Counted from the stretch's first letter, positions 18,182-27,433 are shown. The stretch is DNA of 64,000 nucleotides from Pseudomonadales bacterium (GCA_024234615.1 JACKNY010000001.1:1516501-1580500); one strand, 5' to 3'. Program-made: numbers and translations. The notes: generated from the sequence alone by a model not told the origin.

Positions 18182-21100
18182 ATGAAAGGCGTCATGCTGG
18201 CCGATAAGAATAAATGTATGTTGCAATTGGAAAAGGAATTTAAGAGCAAACTGAGTAAAACTCAGTTGGAAAAAGTCACCACCTTTGCGCGCAATTACTT
18301 TCAGAATGTACCCGTTGACGATCTGTCTGGAAAAAATGTCACGGATGTCTACGGACAAACCCTTAGCGCGTGGAAATTCATTCAGGATTTCAATGCTAAA
18401 AAACCCAAAATTAAGGTCTTTAACCCCGATTATGAACAGCACTTTTGGCAGTCCAGCCATACCATTGTCATGGTATTGCAATCCGACATGCCTTTTTTGG
18501 TAGATTCGGTGCGAATGGAACTGTCTCACCAAGAGATCAATATTCATGCGGTACAAAGCATTGTTTCGCAGGTAAAGCGCAATGCTAAGGGAGTTTTTCA
18601 GGATCGTTCGATTTGTAATTATCAGGATGGCTGCCGCATCGATATGAAGGGCTATCAAACCGAAGCCTTAATGTACTTTGAAATTGATCGTATGGCGGAC
18701 AAAGCGGCCCTGACCAAATTAGAAGCGGACTTGGAAGACGTGTTGGGTGATGTCGCTGCGGTGGTCGATGACTTTGAACCGATGAAAGCACGGGTTAGCA
18801 CCATTATTACTTCTTTAACGGATAACCCTCCGCCGATCAACCCTGACGAACTGGCGGAAACTATAACCTTCTTAACCTGGCTGTTAGATCAGAATTTTAC
18901 TTTTTTAGGCTATAAAAAGTACGTCTTAATTGGTGATAACAACAAGAAATTAGTTAAATATTTGGAGAGTGAAGAACTTGGGTTGGTGAAGCGCAAGCGT
19001 AAATCTTCGACGGATAAATACCTCGATGAACTCAGCCCCGACCTGCAATCCTATATTGAAAAACCACAGCTTCTTAGTTTCGCTAAATCCGGCAGCATGG
19101 CACGTGTGCATCGGCCGGTTTACCCCGATTACATTGCGGTGCGAGAATTTAACGACAAGGGTGAAGTTATTGGTGAACATGGCTTTTTAGGCCTCTATAG
19201 TTTGCCGGTCTATACCGAAAGAGCACAACGAATTCCGGTGCTGCGAAAGAAAGTTGAGCAGATTATTCAACGCTCGGGATTGTACCCCTATAGTCACGAG
19301 GGTAAACAGTTAGCACGAGTCATCGATACCTTTCCCCGTGAAGAACTGTTTCTAACGGATATTGATGAACTCTTTCACACTATTACCCGTGTTGCCCAAA
19401 TTAAAGAACGCCAGCAGACTCGGTTGTTTGTGCGCAAAGACCATTACGGCAAGTTTTTTTCCTGTCTTGTCTATATGCCGAAGGAAAGTTATAACACGGA
19501 CACAAGAAAGAAAATTCAGGCAATTCTTTGCCAAAATTTTAAAGCACTCAATGTTGAATTTACCACTTATTTCAGTGAATCCATTTTGGTGCGAACACAT
19601 TTCGTCTTACGCACAAATCCCAATCAGACTTACGACTATGATTTAGAGGCGTTAAGGCAAGAAATAGTTGATGTAACCCGTTCCTGGCAGGACGAGTTAT
19701 TACAAGGATTGGTGGATAAGTACGGTGAAGAAGCCGGTATTCTCTACGGACGACGTTTTCATAATGCCTTTCCATCCAGCTTTCGTGACAACTTCCCGCC
19801 CCGGGTCGGCGTTACCGACGTGCACCATATTCTCTCGCTGACCGATGACAATCCGATGACCACTTGGTTTTATCAGTACGCGGAAGACGAGGAGGAGGTT
19901 CACTTCAGTCTGTATCATCGCGAAGAGCCATTACCTTTATCTGATATCATCCCCATTTTGGAAAACATGGGGTTAAAAGTTATCGGTGAGCACCCCTATA
20001 AAATAGTGGATAAAGAAGGGCAGGTGGCTTGGAATCATGATTTTAACTTGATCTACCGCCTTGATGGCGAAGTTGATGCCGAAAGTACGAACCAACTCTT
20101 TACCCAGACTTTTGATAGTGTTTGGCGGGGTTTGGCTGCGAACGATAGCTTTAACCGTCTCGTTCTAGCAGCACAGCTGGATTGGCGTGCCATTACTTTT
20201 TTACGCGCCTGTAGCCGTTATCTCAAACAAATCAGGTTGGGTTTAAGTCAGGACTATGTTGCTGACACGTTACTTAGGCACATGGACTTTACCCGTTTGA
20301 TTGTTCAATATTTTAACACCAAGTTTGATCCTGAACTTAAGCTCAGTAGTGAAGCCCGGCAGACAGACCTCGATAAAATTGAAAGCGAGTACCTGAGTAT
20401 GCTGGATCAGGTTGAGAGTTTGAGCGAAGACCGCGTGTTGCGTCGCTATCTTGAGCTCAACAAAGCTATGTTGCGCACTAACTTTTTTCAGACCGATGCG
20501 CGGGGTAAGTCAAAAGAATACATCTCCTTTAAATTTGATTCTAAGCAAATACCGGATATTCCTTTGCCCTGCCCGATGTACGAAATTTTTGTCTACTCAA
20601 ATCGTATGGAAGGCGTACACCTGCGTGGTGGTAAGGTTGCACGTGGTGGCTTGCGCTGGTCTGACCGAGCGGAAGATTACCGCACTGAGGTGCTGGGCTT
20701 AGTCAAAGCGCAACAAGTTAAAAATGCGGTGATTGTACCCGTAGGAGCGAAGGGTGGTTTTGTTGCCCATCGGACCTTTGAAATAACGGATCGAGAAGCC
20801 TATATGGCGGAAGGGATCGCCTGTTATAAAACCTTTATCCGTGGTCTGTTGGATGTCAGCGATAATTTAGTGAAAGGTAAAGTTGTTCCGCCTCAGAAAG
20901 TGGTGCGTTACGACGAAGATGACCCTTATTTGGTGGTGGCGGCAGATAAAGGCACCGCCACTTTTTCTGATATCTCCAATGCCGTTGCCAAGGAGTATGG
21001 CTATTGGCTGGGCGATGCCTTTGCCTCCGGCGGCAGCCAAGGCTACGACCATAAGGGTATGGGCATTACCGCGCGCGGCGCATGGGTGTCGGTGCAAAGA

Positions 21101-23044
21101 CACTTTCGTGAACAGGGTCATGATACGCAGACTAGCGATTTTACTGTCGTTGGTATTGGTGATATGGCGGGTGATGTCTTCGGTAATGGAATGTTGCTGT
21201 CGGAGCACATACAGCTGGTCGCGGCATTCAACCATATGCATATTTTTATCGATCCCAACCCTAATGCGGCAAAGAGCTTCGTCGAACGTAAACGCTTGTT
21301 TGAACTGCCACGTTCCAGCTGGGCGGATTACGAGAAAAAACTAATCTCCAAAGGCGGTGGTATTTTTCTGCGCAGCGTCAAAGCTATCCCTATTTCTCCC
21401 GAAATGAAACAACGCTTTGCGATTAAAGCGGCTATCCTGACCCCGAATGATCTGTTAACGGCACTGCTAAAAGCACCGGTAGATATGATCTGGAATGGAG
21501 GTATTGGCACTTATGTCAAAGCAAAATCGGAATCGCACCTTGATGTTGGTGATAAAGCCAATGACGCCATCCGCATTAACGGTGCCGACTTGCAGGCTAA
21601 GGTTGTGGGCGAGGGCGGCAATCTGGGTATGACGCAACTGGGTCGAGTCGAATTTGGATTGAAGGGCGGCGCAAGCAATACGGATTTTATTGATAACGCA
21701 GGCGGTGTGGACTGCTCAGACCATGAGGTCAATATCAAAATTTTACTGAACGAACTGGTCGCGACGGGTGAGTTAACAGAGAAACAACGCAATAAACTAC
21801 TGGTCACCATGACCAACGATGTGGCGGAACTGGTGTTGGAAAATAACTACCAGCAGGTGCAGGCAATTAGTATTGCGCAATCGCGTGCCGATGAATACAT
21901 GAACGAATACCGCCGTTACATCAGTTACCTGGAAGAAACTGGCAAACTTAATCGAGCCTTGGAATTTTTGCCAACAGATGAAGAACTAGCACAGCGTGAT
22001 GAGCAGGGTAAAAGCTTAACGCGGCCTGAGCTGTCTATTCTGGTTTCATACAGTAAAGCCGAATTGAAAGAGATACTTGTCAATACCAGTATCCCAGACG
22101 ACAACTATCTATCGCAGGCGGTAGAGACTGCATTCCCGAAAATTCTCACGAAGAAATATAAAAGTGCCGTGCATAAGCATCAGCTGCGCCGAGAAATTAT
22201 TGCTACACAGCTGGCGAATGACATTGTTAATCACATGGGCGTTACCTTTGTTAACCGCATGCGGAATTCCACCGACGCGCAGAATGAACAAATCGCCATG
22301 GCCTATGTGATTGCCCGCGACGTTTTTCAGATGCCGAAAATCTGGAAAGCCATCGAAGCATTGGATAACCAAGTCAGCGCCAAGGTGCAAACTGATATGA
22401 TGTTCTCGTTGATGCGGTTAGTACGACATGGCGCACGCTGGTTGATCCGGCATCGCCGCGATTATGGTGATGTTAAATCCGTCATCGAACATTTTGGCCC
22501 AGGTATTGAAAAGCTGCGTCAAGGCATGCCGGGGATACTCTGTGGTGAACCACTTAAGCAGTGGCAAGCAACAAATGAGCAGCTTCAAAAAGCCGGCGTA
22601 CCGGAATCTCTGGCGGCTGATATCGCGAGCTGCAGTGCGATTTACTTTGCACTGGACATTATCGAAGCGACCGCGGCTACTGGAACTAAATTAGAGCAGG
22701 TCGCCAACATCTTCTTTAACCTCGCTAACTGTCTTAACCTGCATTGGTTCCGACAACAAATCATTCTGCTTGATGTCGATAATCGCTGGCATGCCGCTGT
22801 ACGAGACACCTTCCGTGATGACTTGGATTTACAGCTGCGCAATCTGACCAAAGCAGTTATAAAAATGGGCTCTGCAGCACCTAAGGAACCTGCAGCTCGT
22901 GTTGATTTCTGGGTCAGTGGACATCAGGAATTATTGAGTCGTTGGCAGTCCATGCAAAAAGAGCTGCGTGATGCGCCGCAGGTGGATACTGCTATGTTCA
23001 CCGTAGCCATCAGGGAGTTGATGCGTATGGAGCAAGGAGAGTAA
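18182..23044 (+). CDS. gdhB: NAD-specific glutamate dehydrogenase, large type
   Basis: A 1620-residue enzyme of the roughly 180-kDa bacterial NAD-glutamate dehydrogenase family, which oxidises glutamate to 2-oxoglutarate and ammonium for catabolism. AAGGA nine bases before the ATG supports the start. The long N-terminal regulatory half contains ACT-like segments. The catalytic core holds GGLRWSDRAEDYRTEVLGLV and VPVGAKGGFV, where Lys857 fits the conserved substrate/catalytic lysine, then the Rossmann motif VGIGDMAGDVFGNGML. The length matches the family. It is divergent from the hydantoinase/5-oxoprolinase across a 120-bp intergenic region and is followed by DUF2835, an arrangement I associate with pseudomonads and relatives. 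Confidence 0.97.
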   Translation: MKGVMLADKNKCMLQLEKEFKSKLSKTQLEKVTTFARNYFQNVPVDDLSGKNVTDVYGQTLSAWKFIQDFNAKKPKIKVFNPDYEQHFWQSSHTIVMVLQSDMPFLVDSVRMELSHQEINIHAVQSIVSQVKRNAKGVFQDRSICNYQDGCRIDMKGYQTEALMYFEIDRMADKAALTKLEADLEDVLGDVAAVVDDFEPMKARVSTIITSLTDNPPPINPDELAETITFLTWLLDQNFTFLGYKKYVLIGDNNKKLVKYLESEELGLVKRKRKSSTDKYLDELSPDLQSYIEKPQLLSFAKSGSMARVHRPVYPDYIAVREFNDKGEVIGEHGFLGLYSLPVYTERAQRIPVLRKKVEQIIQRSGLYPYSHEGKQLARVIDTFPREELFLTDIDELFHTITRVAQIKERQQTRLFVRKDHYGKFFSCLVYMPKESYNTDTRKKIQAILCQNFKALNVEFTTYFSESILVRTHFVLRTNPNQTYDYDLEALRQEIVDVTRSWQDELLQGLVDKYGEEAGILYGRRFHNAFPSSFRDNFPPRVGVTDVHHILSLTDDNPMTTWFYQYAEDEEEVHFSLYHREEPLPLSDIIPILENMGLKVIGEHPYKIVDKEGQVAWNHDFNLIYRLDGEVDAESTNQLFTQTFDSVWRGLAANDSFNRLVLAAQLDWRAITFLRACSRYLKQIRLGLSQDYVADTLLRHMDFTRLIVQYFNTKFDPELKLSSEARQTDLDKIESEYLSMLDQVESLSEDRVLRRYLELNKAMLRTNFFQTDARGKSKEYISFKFDSKQIPDIPLPCPMYEIFVYSNRMEGVHLRGGKVARGGLRWSDRAEDYRTEVLGLVKAQQVKNAVIVPVGAKGGFVAHRTFEITDREAYMAEGIACYKTFIRGLLDVSDNLVKGKVVPPQKVVRYDEDDPYLVVAADKGTATFSDISNAVAKEYGYWLGDAFASGGSQGYDHKGMGITARGAWVSVQRHFREQGHDTQTSDFTVVGIGDMAGDVFGNGMLLSEHIQLVAAFNHMHIFIDPNPNAAKSFVERKRLFELPRSSWADYEKKLISKGGGIFLRSVKAIPISPEMKQRFAIKAAILTPNDLLTALLKAPVDMIWNGGIGTYVKAKSESHLDVGDKANDAIRINGADLQAKVVGEGGNLGMTQLGRVEFGLKGGASNTDFIDNAGGVDCSDHEVNIKILLNELVATGELTEKQRNKLLVTMTNDVAELVLENNYQQVQAISIAQSRADEYMNEYRRYISYLEETGKLNRALEFLPTDEELAQRDEQGKSLTRPELSILVSYSKAELKEILVNTSIPDDNYLSQAVETAFPKILTKKYKSAVHKHQLRREIIATQLANDIVNHMGVTFVNRMRNSTDAQNEQIAMAYVIARDVFQMPKIWKAIEALDNQVSAKVQTDMMFSLMRLVRHGARWLIRHRRDYGDVKSVIEHFGPGIEKLRQGMPGILCGEPLKQWQATNEQLQKAGVPESLAADIASCSAIYFALDIIEATAATGTKLEQVANIFFNLANCLNLHWFRQQIILLDVDNRWHAAVRDTFRDDLDLQLRNLTKAVIKMGSAAPKEPAARVDFWVSGHQELLSRWQSMQKELRDAPQVDTAMFTVAIRELMRMEQGE

Positions 23045-23057
23045 TACCGTTCGCGGC

Positions 23058-23087
23058 AAGTCGGGCCGGCATAGGCTGGTTCGACTT
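23058..23087 (+). other. Hairpin between gdhB and the DUF2835 gene
   Basis: A ten-base-pair stem (AAGTCGGGCC at 23058-23067 with GGTTCGACTT at 23078-23087, two G-T pairs in RNA) around a ten-base loop, starting 14 bases after the gdhB stop. No T-run follows, so it is more likely an RNA-stability or processing element than a terminator. Confidence 0.55.
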
Positions 23088-23133
23088 CGGTCGGATAATG
23101 ATAAACCGGCACAGAATACAACTCGGCTCGTTT

Positions 23134-23358
23134 ATGTCAGAAATTTTCATTGACCTTGTCATTTCTTCACATGACTATCTGGCCCTCTATCAAGGGGTTG
23201 CAAAAGACGTTGTTGCAAAAGACCGCAGCGGCAGAACGGTACGCTTCCCGGCCAAAATTCTAAGACCTTTCGTAAGCCACAATGGCATCAATGGTTCTTT
23301 TTGTATCGAATTCGATGAGAACCACAAATTCAAAAAAATTAGTAGATCGCATAATTAG
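23134..23358 (+). CDS. DUF2835 family protein
   Basis: A 74-residue protein starting at MSEIFIDL; an ATG twelve codons upstream is possible but lies in the spacer and lacks family similarity. The conserved pattern is complete: ISSHDYLALYQGVAKDVVA, then G-RTVRFPAKILRPFVSHNGI-G-F-IEFDENHKF. The family is small, cytoplasmic and of unknown function. It commonly sits next to the large NAD-glutamate dehydrogenase or pyrD in gammaproteobacteria, as here. It is probably read from the gdhB transcript through the hairpin between them. Confidence 0.88.
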   Translation: MSEIFIDLVISSHDYLALYQGVAKDVVAKDRSGRTVRFPAKILRPFVSHNGINGSFCIEFDENHKFKKISRSHN

Positions 23359-23396
23359 TATCTGAATTAAGATATCAGTATACCCAGATATCACTT

Positions 23397-23412
23397 CCCC
23401 CATGGGGGGGGG
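23397..23412 (+). repeat. C5-AT-G9 palindromic homopolymer tract
   Basis: Five C, then AT, then an uninterrupted run of nine G. CCCCCATGGGGG is a perfect 12-base palindrome inside it. Directly after the G run, an ATG at 23415 opens a six-codon reading frame (MKIIKT). Nine-base G tracts are prone to slippage. The tract lies upstream of the gamma-glutamyltransferase gene and could affect its transcription or translation. Confidence 0.6.
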
Positions 23413-23563
23413 TAATGAAGATTATTAAAACGTAATCAAAGTAAACGTAGGCTTGTTTATGGGCTCGCTTCCTGGTCGCGGAGCAGGTAACATGCTGGTT
23501 TTGTGCCGCTCGCCCTGTCAGTGGGTTTGCGGTTTTGTTGCTTTGAAAAAGTGTTGGTTGACT

Positions 23564-25255
23564 ATGAATTGTCCGCTTTTAATATTAAAAATAATTGTCA
23601 TTAGTATGGCGTTGTTGGTCGGTTTAGCGACGGCTTCACCAGCGCCAACCAATTATTCTGCGGTTACCCAAGACGGCAAAGGGGCCATCGCAACAGTTAA
23701 TCAAGAAGCTACAGCAGCAGCATTGACAGCTTATCAAAAGGGCGGTAACGCCATAGATGCAGCCGTTGCCGCAGCACTTGCTTTGGGTGTAGTAGACGGC
23801 TATAACTCCGGTATTGGTGGTGGCTGCTTTATCCTGATACGTTGGGCTGATGGTCGGATTGAGGCGATTGACGGTCGCGAAATGGCGCCAGCCGCCGCAC
23901 ATCGTGATATGTATCTACGCGATGGTGCTGTTGATGCAAGCCTGAGTAAAGTGGGTGCGCTTGCTATCGGCATTCCTGGTTCGGTCGCCGCCTACGATTA
24001 CGTCATCAAAAAGGGTGGCAAACTATCGCTGGCGCAGGCATTACAAGCGGGCACCTTGCTCGCGGAGAAAGGATTTGAAGTCAATAAGCTCTACGCACAG
24101 CGTTTGAATTGGGCTGGTGCTGGCATAAAACAATTCCCCGCTTCTGCAAAAATTTTCTTAAATAACCAGAAAAAAACACTTCAGGCTGGGGATATTCTCG
24201 TACAAAAAGATTTGGCAGCGACCTACCGTAAACTGGCAAAGCAGGGCGCAGACTATTTTTATCAGGGGGAGTTTGCTACTCAGCTTGATGCCTGGATGAA
24301 AGCGAACGGTGGCATCATTACCCGAGAGGATTTTTCAAATTATCAATTGAAATTTCGGCAGCCGCTACTTACTCAGTATCGTGGTTATACCCTGGTGGGT
24401 TACCCACCACCAAGCTCTGGAGGAATTCATGTCGCCCAGATTTTAAATATGTTGGAGTCGTTCGAAGTGAGCAGGCTCTCCGATGTTGACCGCCATCATC
24501 TGCTTGTTGAGGTGATGAAGTTGGCATTTGCTGATCGCGCTTATTGGCTAGGGGACTCTGACTTCGTTAACGTACCGAAAGGCTTAACTAGCACTGAGTA
24601 TGCAAGAAGTCTGGCGGCAAAAATTACGATGAGTAAATCAAATCCAGTGGTTCAACAGGGCACCCCGCCAAATGTCGAGACAGATTTTTTCGGTAAACAT
24701 ACAACCCATATTGCCGCGGCGGACAAAGATGGTAATTGGGTCGCCATTACGACTACGGTCAATACCTCTTTCGGGTCAAAGGTGGTCATTCCTGGCTCGG
24801 GAGTAGTGATGAATAATCAAATGGATGATTTTAGTATACAGCCCGGCGTACCCAATGCTTTCGGGCTAGTAGGGGTTGAAGCAAATAGCATTCAACCAGG
24901 AAAGCGACCACTTTCAAGTATGAGCCCAACCATTTTACTAAAGGATGATAAGCCAGTGATGACTTTAGGCGCTGCTGGCGGACCAACGATTATTACGCAA
25001 GTGGTTCAAGCGCTGGTTAATACTGTTGATCTTGAAATGGAATTACCTGCAGCATTGGCCGCCGTACGGGTGCACCACCAATGGCGGCCGGATGTGTTAT
25101 TGACCGAAGCCTCGATGCCGAAGGCTGAACAAGAGGAACTTAAGGCCCGCGGCCATAGTTTAAAGATTCGCAACTATATGGGCGCGACGCAAGCGATTCG
25201 TTTGAATGCTAACGGGGGGTTCGTTGCGGCATCGGAACCAAGACTTGTTGAATAA
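23564..25255 (+). CDS. ggt: Gamma-glutamyltransferase
   Basis: A periplasmic N-terminal nucleophile hydrolase of 563 residues from the ATG at 23564. This start places a normal signal peptide (hydrophobic IVISMALLVGLATASPAP) at the N-terminus; the same frame is open from an ATG at 23453, which would add 37 unusual cysteine-rich residues, so the start is not certain. Family motifs are GGNAIDAAVAAALALGVV, SGIGGGCF, DGREMAP, the autocleavage site KHTTH with the nucleophile threonine at about residue 381, PGSGVVMNNQMDDF and RPLSSMSPTI. The enzyme cleaves gamma-glutamyl bonds of glutathione and similar compounds, supplying glutamate. It is one of three glutamate-yielding or consuming enzymes in this part of the window. 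Confidence 0.94.
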   Translation: MNCPLLILKIIVISMALLVGLATASPAPTNYSAVTQDGKGAIATVNQEATAAALTAYQKGGNAIDAAVAAALALGVVDGYNSGIGGGCFILIRWADGRIEAIDGREMAPAAAHRDMYLRDGAVDASLSKVGALAIGIPGSVAAYDYVIKKGGKLSLAQALQAGTLLAEKGFEVNKLYAQRLNWAGAGIKQFPASAKIFLNNQKKTLQAGDILVQKDLAATYRKLAKQGADYFYQGEFATQLDAWMKANGGIITREDFSNYQLKFRQPLLTQYRGYTLVGYPPPSSGGIHVAQILNMLESFEVSRLSDVDRHHLLVEVMKLAFADRAYWLGDSDFVNVPKGLTSTEYARSLAAKITMSKSNPVVQQGTPPNVETDFFGKHTTHIAAADKDGNWVAITTTVNTSFGSKVVIPGSGVVMNNQMDDFSIQPGVPNAFGLVGVEANSIQPGKRPLSSMSPTILLKDDKPVMTLGAAGGPTIITQVVQALVNTVDLEMELPAALAAVRVHHQWRPDVLLTEASMPKAEQEELKARGHSLKIRNYMGATQAIRLNANGGFVAASEPRLVE

Positions 25256-25288
25256 CAGCATCCAGGGATAAGCGTTTTTTCCGTCACA

Positions 25289-26668
25289 TCATTTACCTTC
25301 CAAAGTATATTTCAGTGGTAATGTGAAGCTATAGTTTTCGCCTGTGATTTCCTTGGGAACCGGCGGATAGGGACTTGCCTTGAAGGCACTTTGTTGTGTC
25401 ACTTGAGTCAGTTGTTCTGAGCTGCTGCTCAGTATCGTAACGTCCTTAATTTTGCCATTGCGATAGATGCTAATTTTAACTTTTATTTCACCCTCAAGAT
25501 TTTGTCCGCGAGTTTCCTTGTCGTAGCTTTGGTGCTCAGGACGAGCGAACCAATTTAGTAATTGTAAAAAATAGTCCTGTTCGAGCTGTGCCAGCTGGGA
25601 GGGGGGCAAGTGCGTTGTTACTTCTTTATTTGGAAGTTTTTGTTGGTTGGCGTTGGGTTTAGCCGTTGGTATTGGCTCAGAAAATGCTGGTTCTTCAGGC
25701 AATTTAGATTGTTCTTTGCGCTGTGGCGCAATGGGTTTTTTCCTAATATTCGGAGGGATAATTTCCTTGATTGGCTTAGGAATAACATCTTTAGCAAATT
25801 GTTCAGGTTGGCTCGGTGCTGTTATTTTAACCGGTGCAACTTTTGCGTATTCGAGTTTGATATCCAAGGTTTGGACGCTGTCCTGTTCAAAGTAGCCTTT
25901 ATTAAACAGATAAATGGTGCTCCAGAACAGCGTGCCGAGTAGCGTTAAGAATAATAGTAGCAAGACAAAGCCAGGCACCTTTCTTTTCGGCGCTGACGGG
26001 GGGATATCTTCGCGCACACGCAATTGGCTTACCGCCAATGTCTCTTTATTTTCCAGCGTTTCGCTAAATACCACCTGGAGTCCGCAGTGTGTATAATCCC
26101 TTTGGCAAGCCTGTGCAAAATTGATGTCCGTGGTTTCAATCAGGATGACGGGCACCACTGAAAATACTTGCTCAATGACTTCTTCTGGTTCTGATTTGGT
26201 AAGGTTACAAATGTTCTCTATGGCTTCATTTTTAGTGACACCAGGGTTCAGCCGACCATTAAAAATTATATAGTGGCTTGATTCGGATACTACGTCAGCG
26301 GTGGTTTTAATGGGTTGTTCTTTTTGTGTCGGGTCGTCAAGCAAGTAGTTGGGCTCAACGTCCTGACGGGCAATGGGAGCGTAATGACTAAATAAAATTT
26401 CGGCATTAGTGATGTCGTCATGCTCAGCACAATAGAGTTCGATGTAAAGCTCTAGGCCAGCTTTTTGAAACGCGTCCAGGTAGGTTTCAGCAAGCACCCG
26501 GTCTTCCACCTGATTGATAATGACGGGCTTAACAGAAAATAGAGCATCGAGCAATTCGTCAACATCGACATTAGTCATCAAAGATATTTGCTGCAAAGCC
26601 TCGTGGCGTCGCGTTCCGGCATGCAAATTACCATTAAAAATGATGCTATATCTCTCGGACTCAGGCAT
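25289..26668 (-). CDS. TonB-like energy transducer with two N-terminal repeat domains
   Basis: A 459-residue protein with unusual architecture. Residues about 6-77 and 132-202 are two copies of one domain (YSIIFNGNLHAG...SVKPVIIN... against YIIFNGRLNPG...SVVPVILI). This is a small domain I associate with the N-termini of various gammaproteobacterial membrane proteins. One membrane span lies at about 232-255, followed by a proline- and lysine-rich linker and a TonB-like C-terminal domain (YFLQLLNWFARPEHQSY to the end). Topology therefore puts 230 residues in the cytoplasm, whereas canonical TonB has almost none. No exbB or exbD is adjacent. Whether it energises receptors such as the one at 5759 is unknown. 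Confidence 0.8.
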   Translation of the reverse strand: MPESERYSIIFNGNLHAGTRRHEALQQISLMTNVDVDELLDALFSVKPVIINQVEDRVLAETYLDAFQKAGLELYIELYCAEHDDITNAEILFSHYAPIARQDVEPNYLLDDPTQKEQPIKTTADVVSESSHYIIFNGRLNPGVTKNEAIENICNLTKSEPEEVIEQVFSVVPVILIETTDINFAQACQRDYTHCGLQVVFSETLENKETLAVSQLRVREDIPPSAPKRKVPGFVLLLLFLTLLGTLFWSTIYLFNKGYFEQDSVQTLDIKLEYAKVAPVKITAPSQPEQFAKDVIPKPIKEIIPPNIRKKPIAPQRKEQSKLPEEPAFSEPIPTAKPNANQQKLPNKEVTTHLPPSQLAQLEQDYFLQLLNWFARPEHQSYDKETRGQNLEGEIKVKISIYRNGKIKDVTILSSSSEQLTQVTQQSAFKASPYPPVPKEITGENYSFTLPLKYTLEGK

Positions 26669-26678
26669 AGATAAGGCG

Positions 26679-27257
26679 TTAAGTAGCGCTATGTAAATGT
26701 TCTAACAATAAATTTTTGATCGCCTCTATCCCGGGCTTCTCGTTTAATAGCTCCTGTTTACTTAAACCTTTCAGCTCATGGGGGAATACCAGCCACTGGC
26801 TGGTTTCGTATAAATAGTAATCAGGGATTAAATTAGTCACGTTGTTTTCCGGCTTAAAATAAGGCGTTGCAATGCGGACTTCAGGAATATTTTCACCACA
26901 TTCACGACGAAGATGAAGGATTATTTGTTGCATACTGGCGCCAGTGTCAAACACATCGTCGACTAGGAGTAAGCGGTCTTTGTTGGTAACTCTGTTGGCT
27001 ATATAGTTTAGCCCATGCACTTGAACATGCTCGGCTGTTTGGTTGATGCCAGTATAGTAAGAGGTGCGGATAGCGATATGATCTGTCGTTACACCGCAGT
27101 AATCCAATAGTTCCTGCAAGGCAATGCCAACTGGTGTGCCGCCGCGCCAGACGCCGACAATGAAATTTGGAGTAAAACCGCTGTTAAGTATAGCGGCACC
27201 GAGCTGGAATGAGTCTTGGAGCAGTTGTTCCGCACTAATAAATTTTTTTGTGTTCAA
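26679..27257 (-). CDS. Phosphoribosyltransferase (hypoxanthine/xanthine type)
   Basis: A 192-residue type I phosphoribosyltransferase. The PRPP-binding signature LLLVDDVFDTGAS lies at about residues 96-108, and the early loop VGVWRGGTPVGIAL matches the pyrophosphate-binding loop of xanthine/guanine-type enzymes. It transfers ribose-5-phosphate from PRPP to a purine base for salvage; the exact base cannot be read. It is eleven bases upstream of the TonB-like gene on the same strand, probably in one transcript, and divergent from nosR. Confidence 0.88.
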   Translation of the reverse strand: MNTKKFISAEQLLQDSFQLGAAILNSGFTPNFIVGVWRGGTPVGIALQELLDYCGVTTDHIAIRTSYYTGINQTAEHVQVHGLNYIANRVTNKDRLLLVDDVFDTGASMQQIILHLRRECGENIPEVRIATPYFKPENNVTNLIPDYYLYETSQWLVFPHELKGLSKQELLNEKPGIEAIKNLLLEHLHSAT

Positions 27258-27364
27258 CGAAGCGCTCCTTTGAAAAGAAACGTCATTGTAATGGAATCAG
27301 CAACGCAAAAGGTAGTGGGGATTTCTAGGCATCAAGGCCGATCCCATCTACGCCTGTTGAATGA

Positions 27365-27407
27365 ATGGGACAGATCAAATAAGATAGCCCGCAGATCAAG
27401 GTATAAT
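27365..27407 (+). promoter_or_regulatory. Candidate nosR promoter with FNR-type half-sites
   Basis: A consensus -10 hexamer TATAAT lies at 27402-27407. No -35 hexamer is present at the proper spacing, which suggests an activator-dependent promoter. CAGATCAA occurs twice, at 27371-27378 and 27392-27399, exactly 21 bases apart. The first contains ATCAA, the right half of the FNR/DNR motif TTGATNNNNATCAA, with a degraded left half ATGGG. Its centre falls about 42 bases before the expected start of transcription, the usual class II activator position. Confidence 0.5.
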
Positions 27408-27433
27408 TACTCGGTAATTTTTAAGGATATTTA

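Noticed and set aside
18152..18658. 168-codon minus-strand ORF opposite the gdhB start
   Set aside because: Antisense to the conserved N-terminus of gdhB and spanning its ribosome-binding site; no domain seen.
20883..21344. 153-codon plus-strand ORF inside gdhB
   Set aside because: Different frame of the glutamate dehydrogenase core; arginine- and serine-rich out-of-frame translation with no family match.
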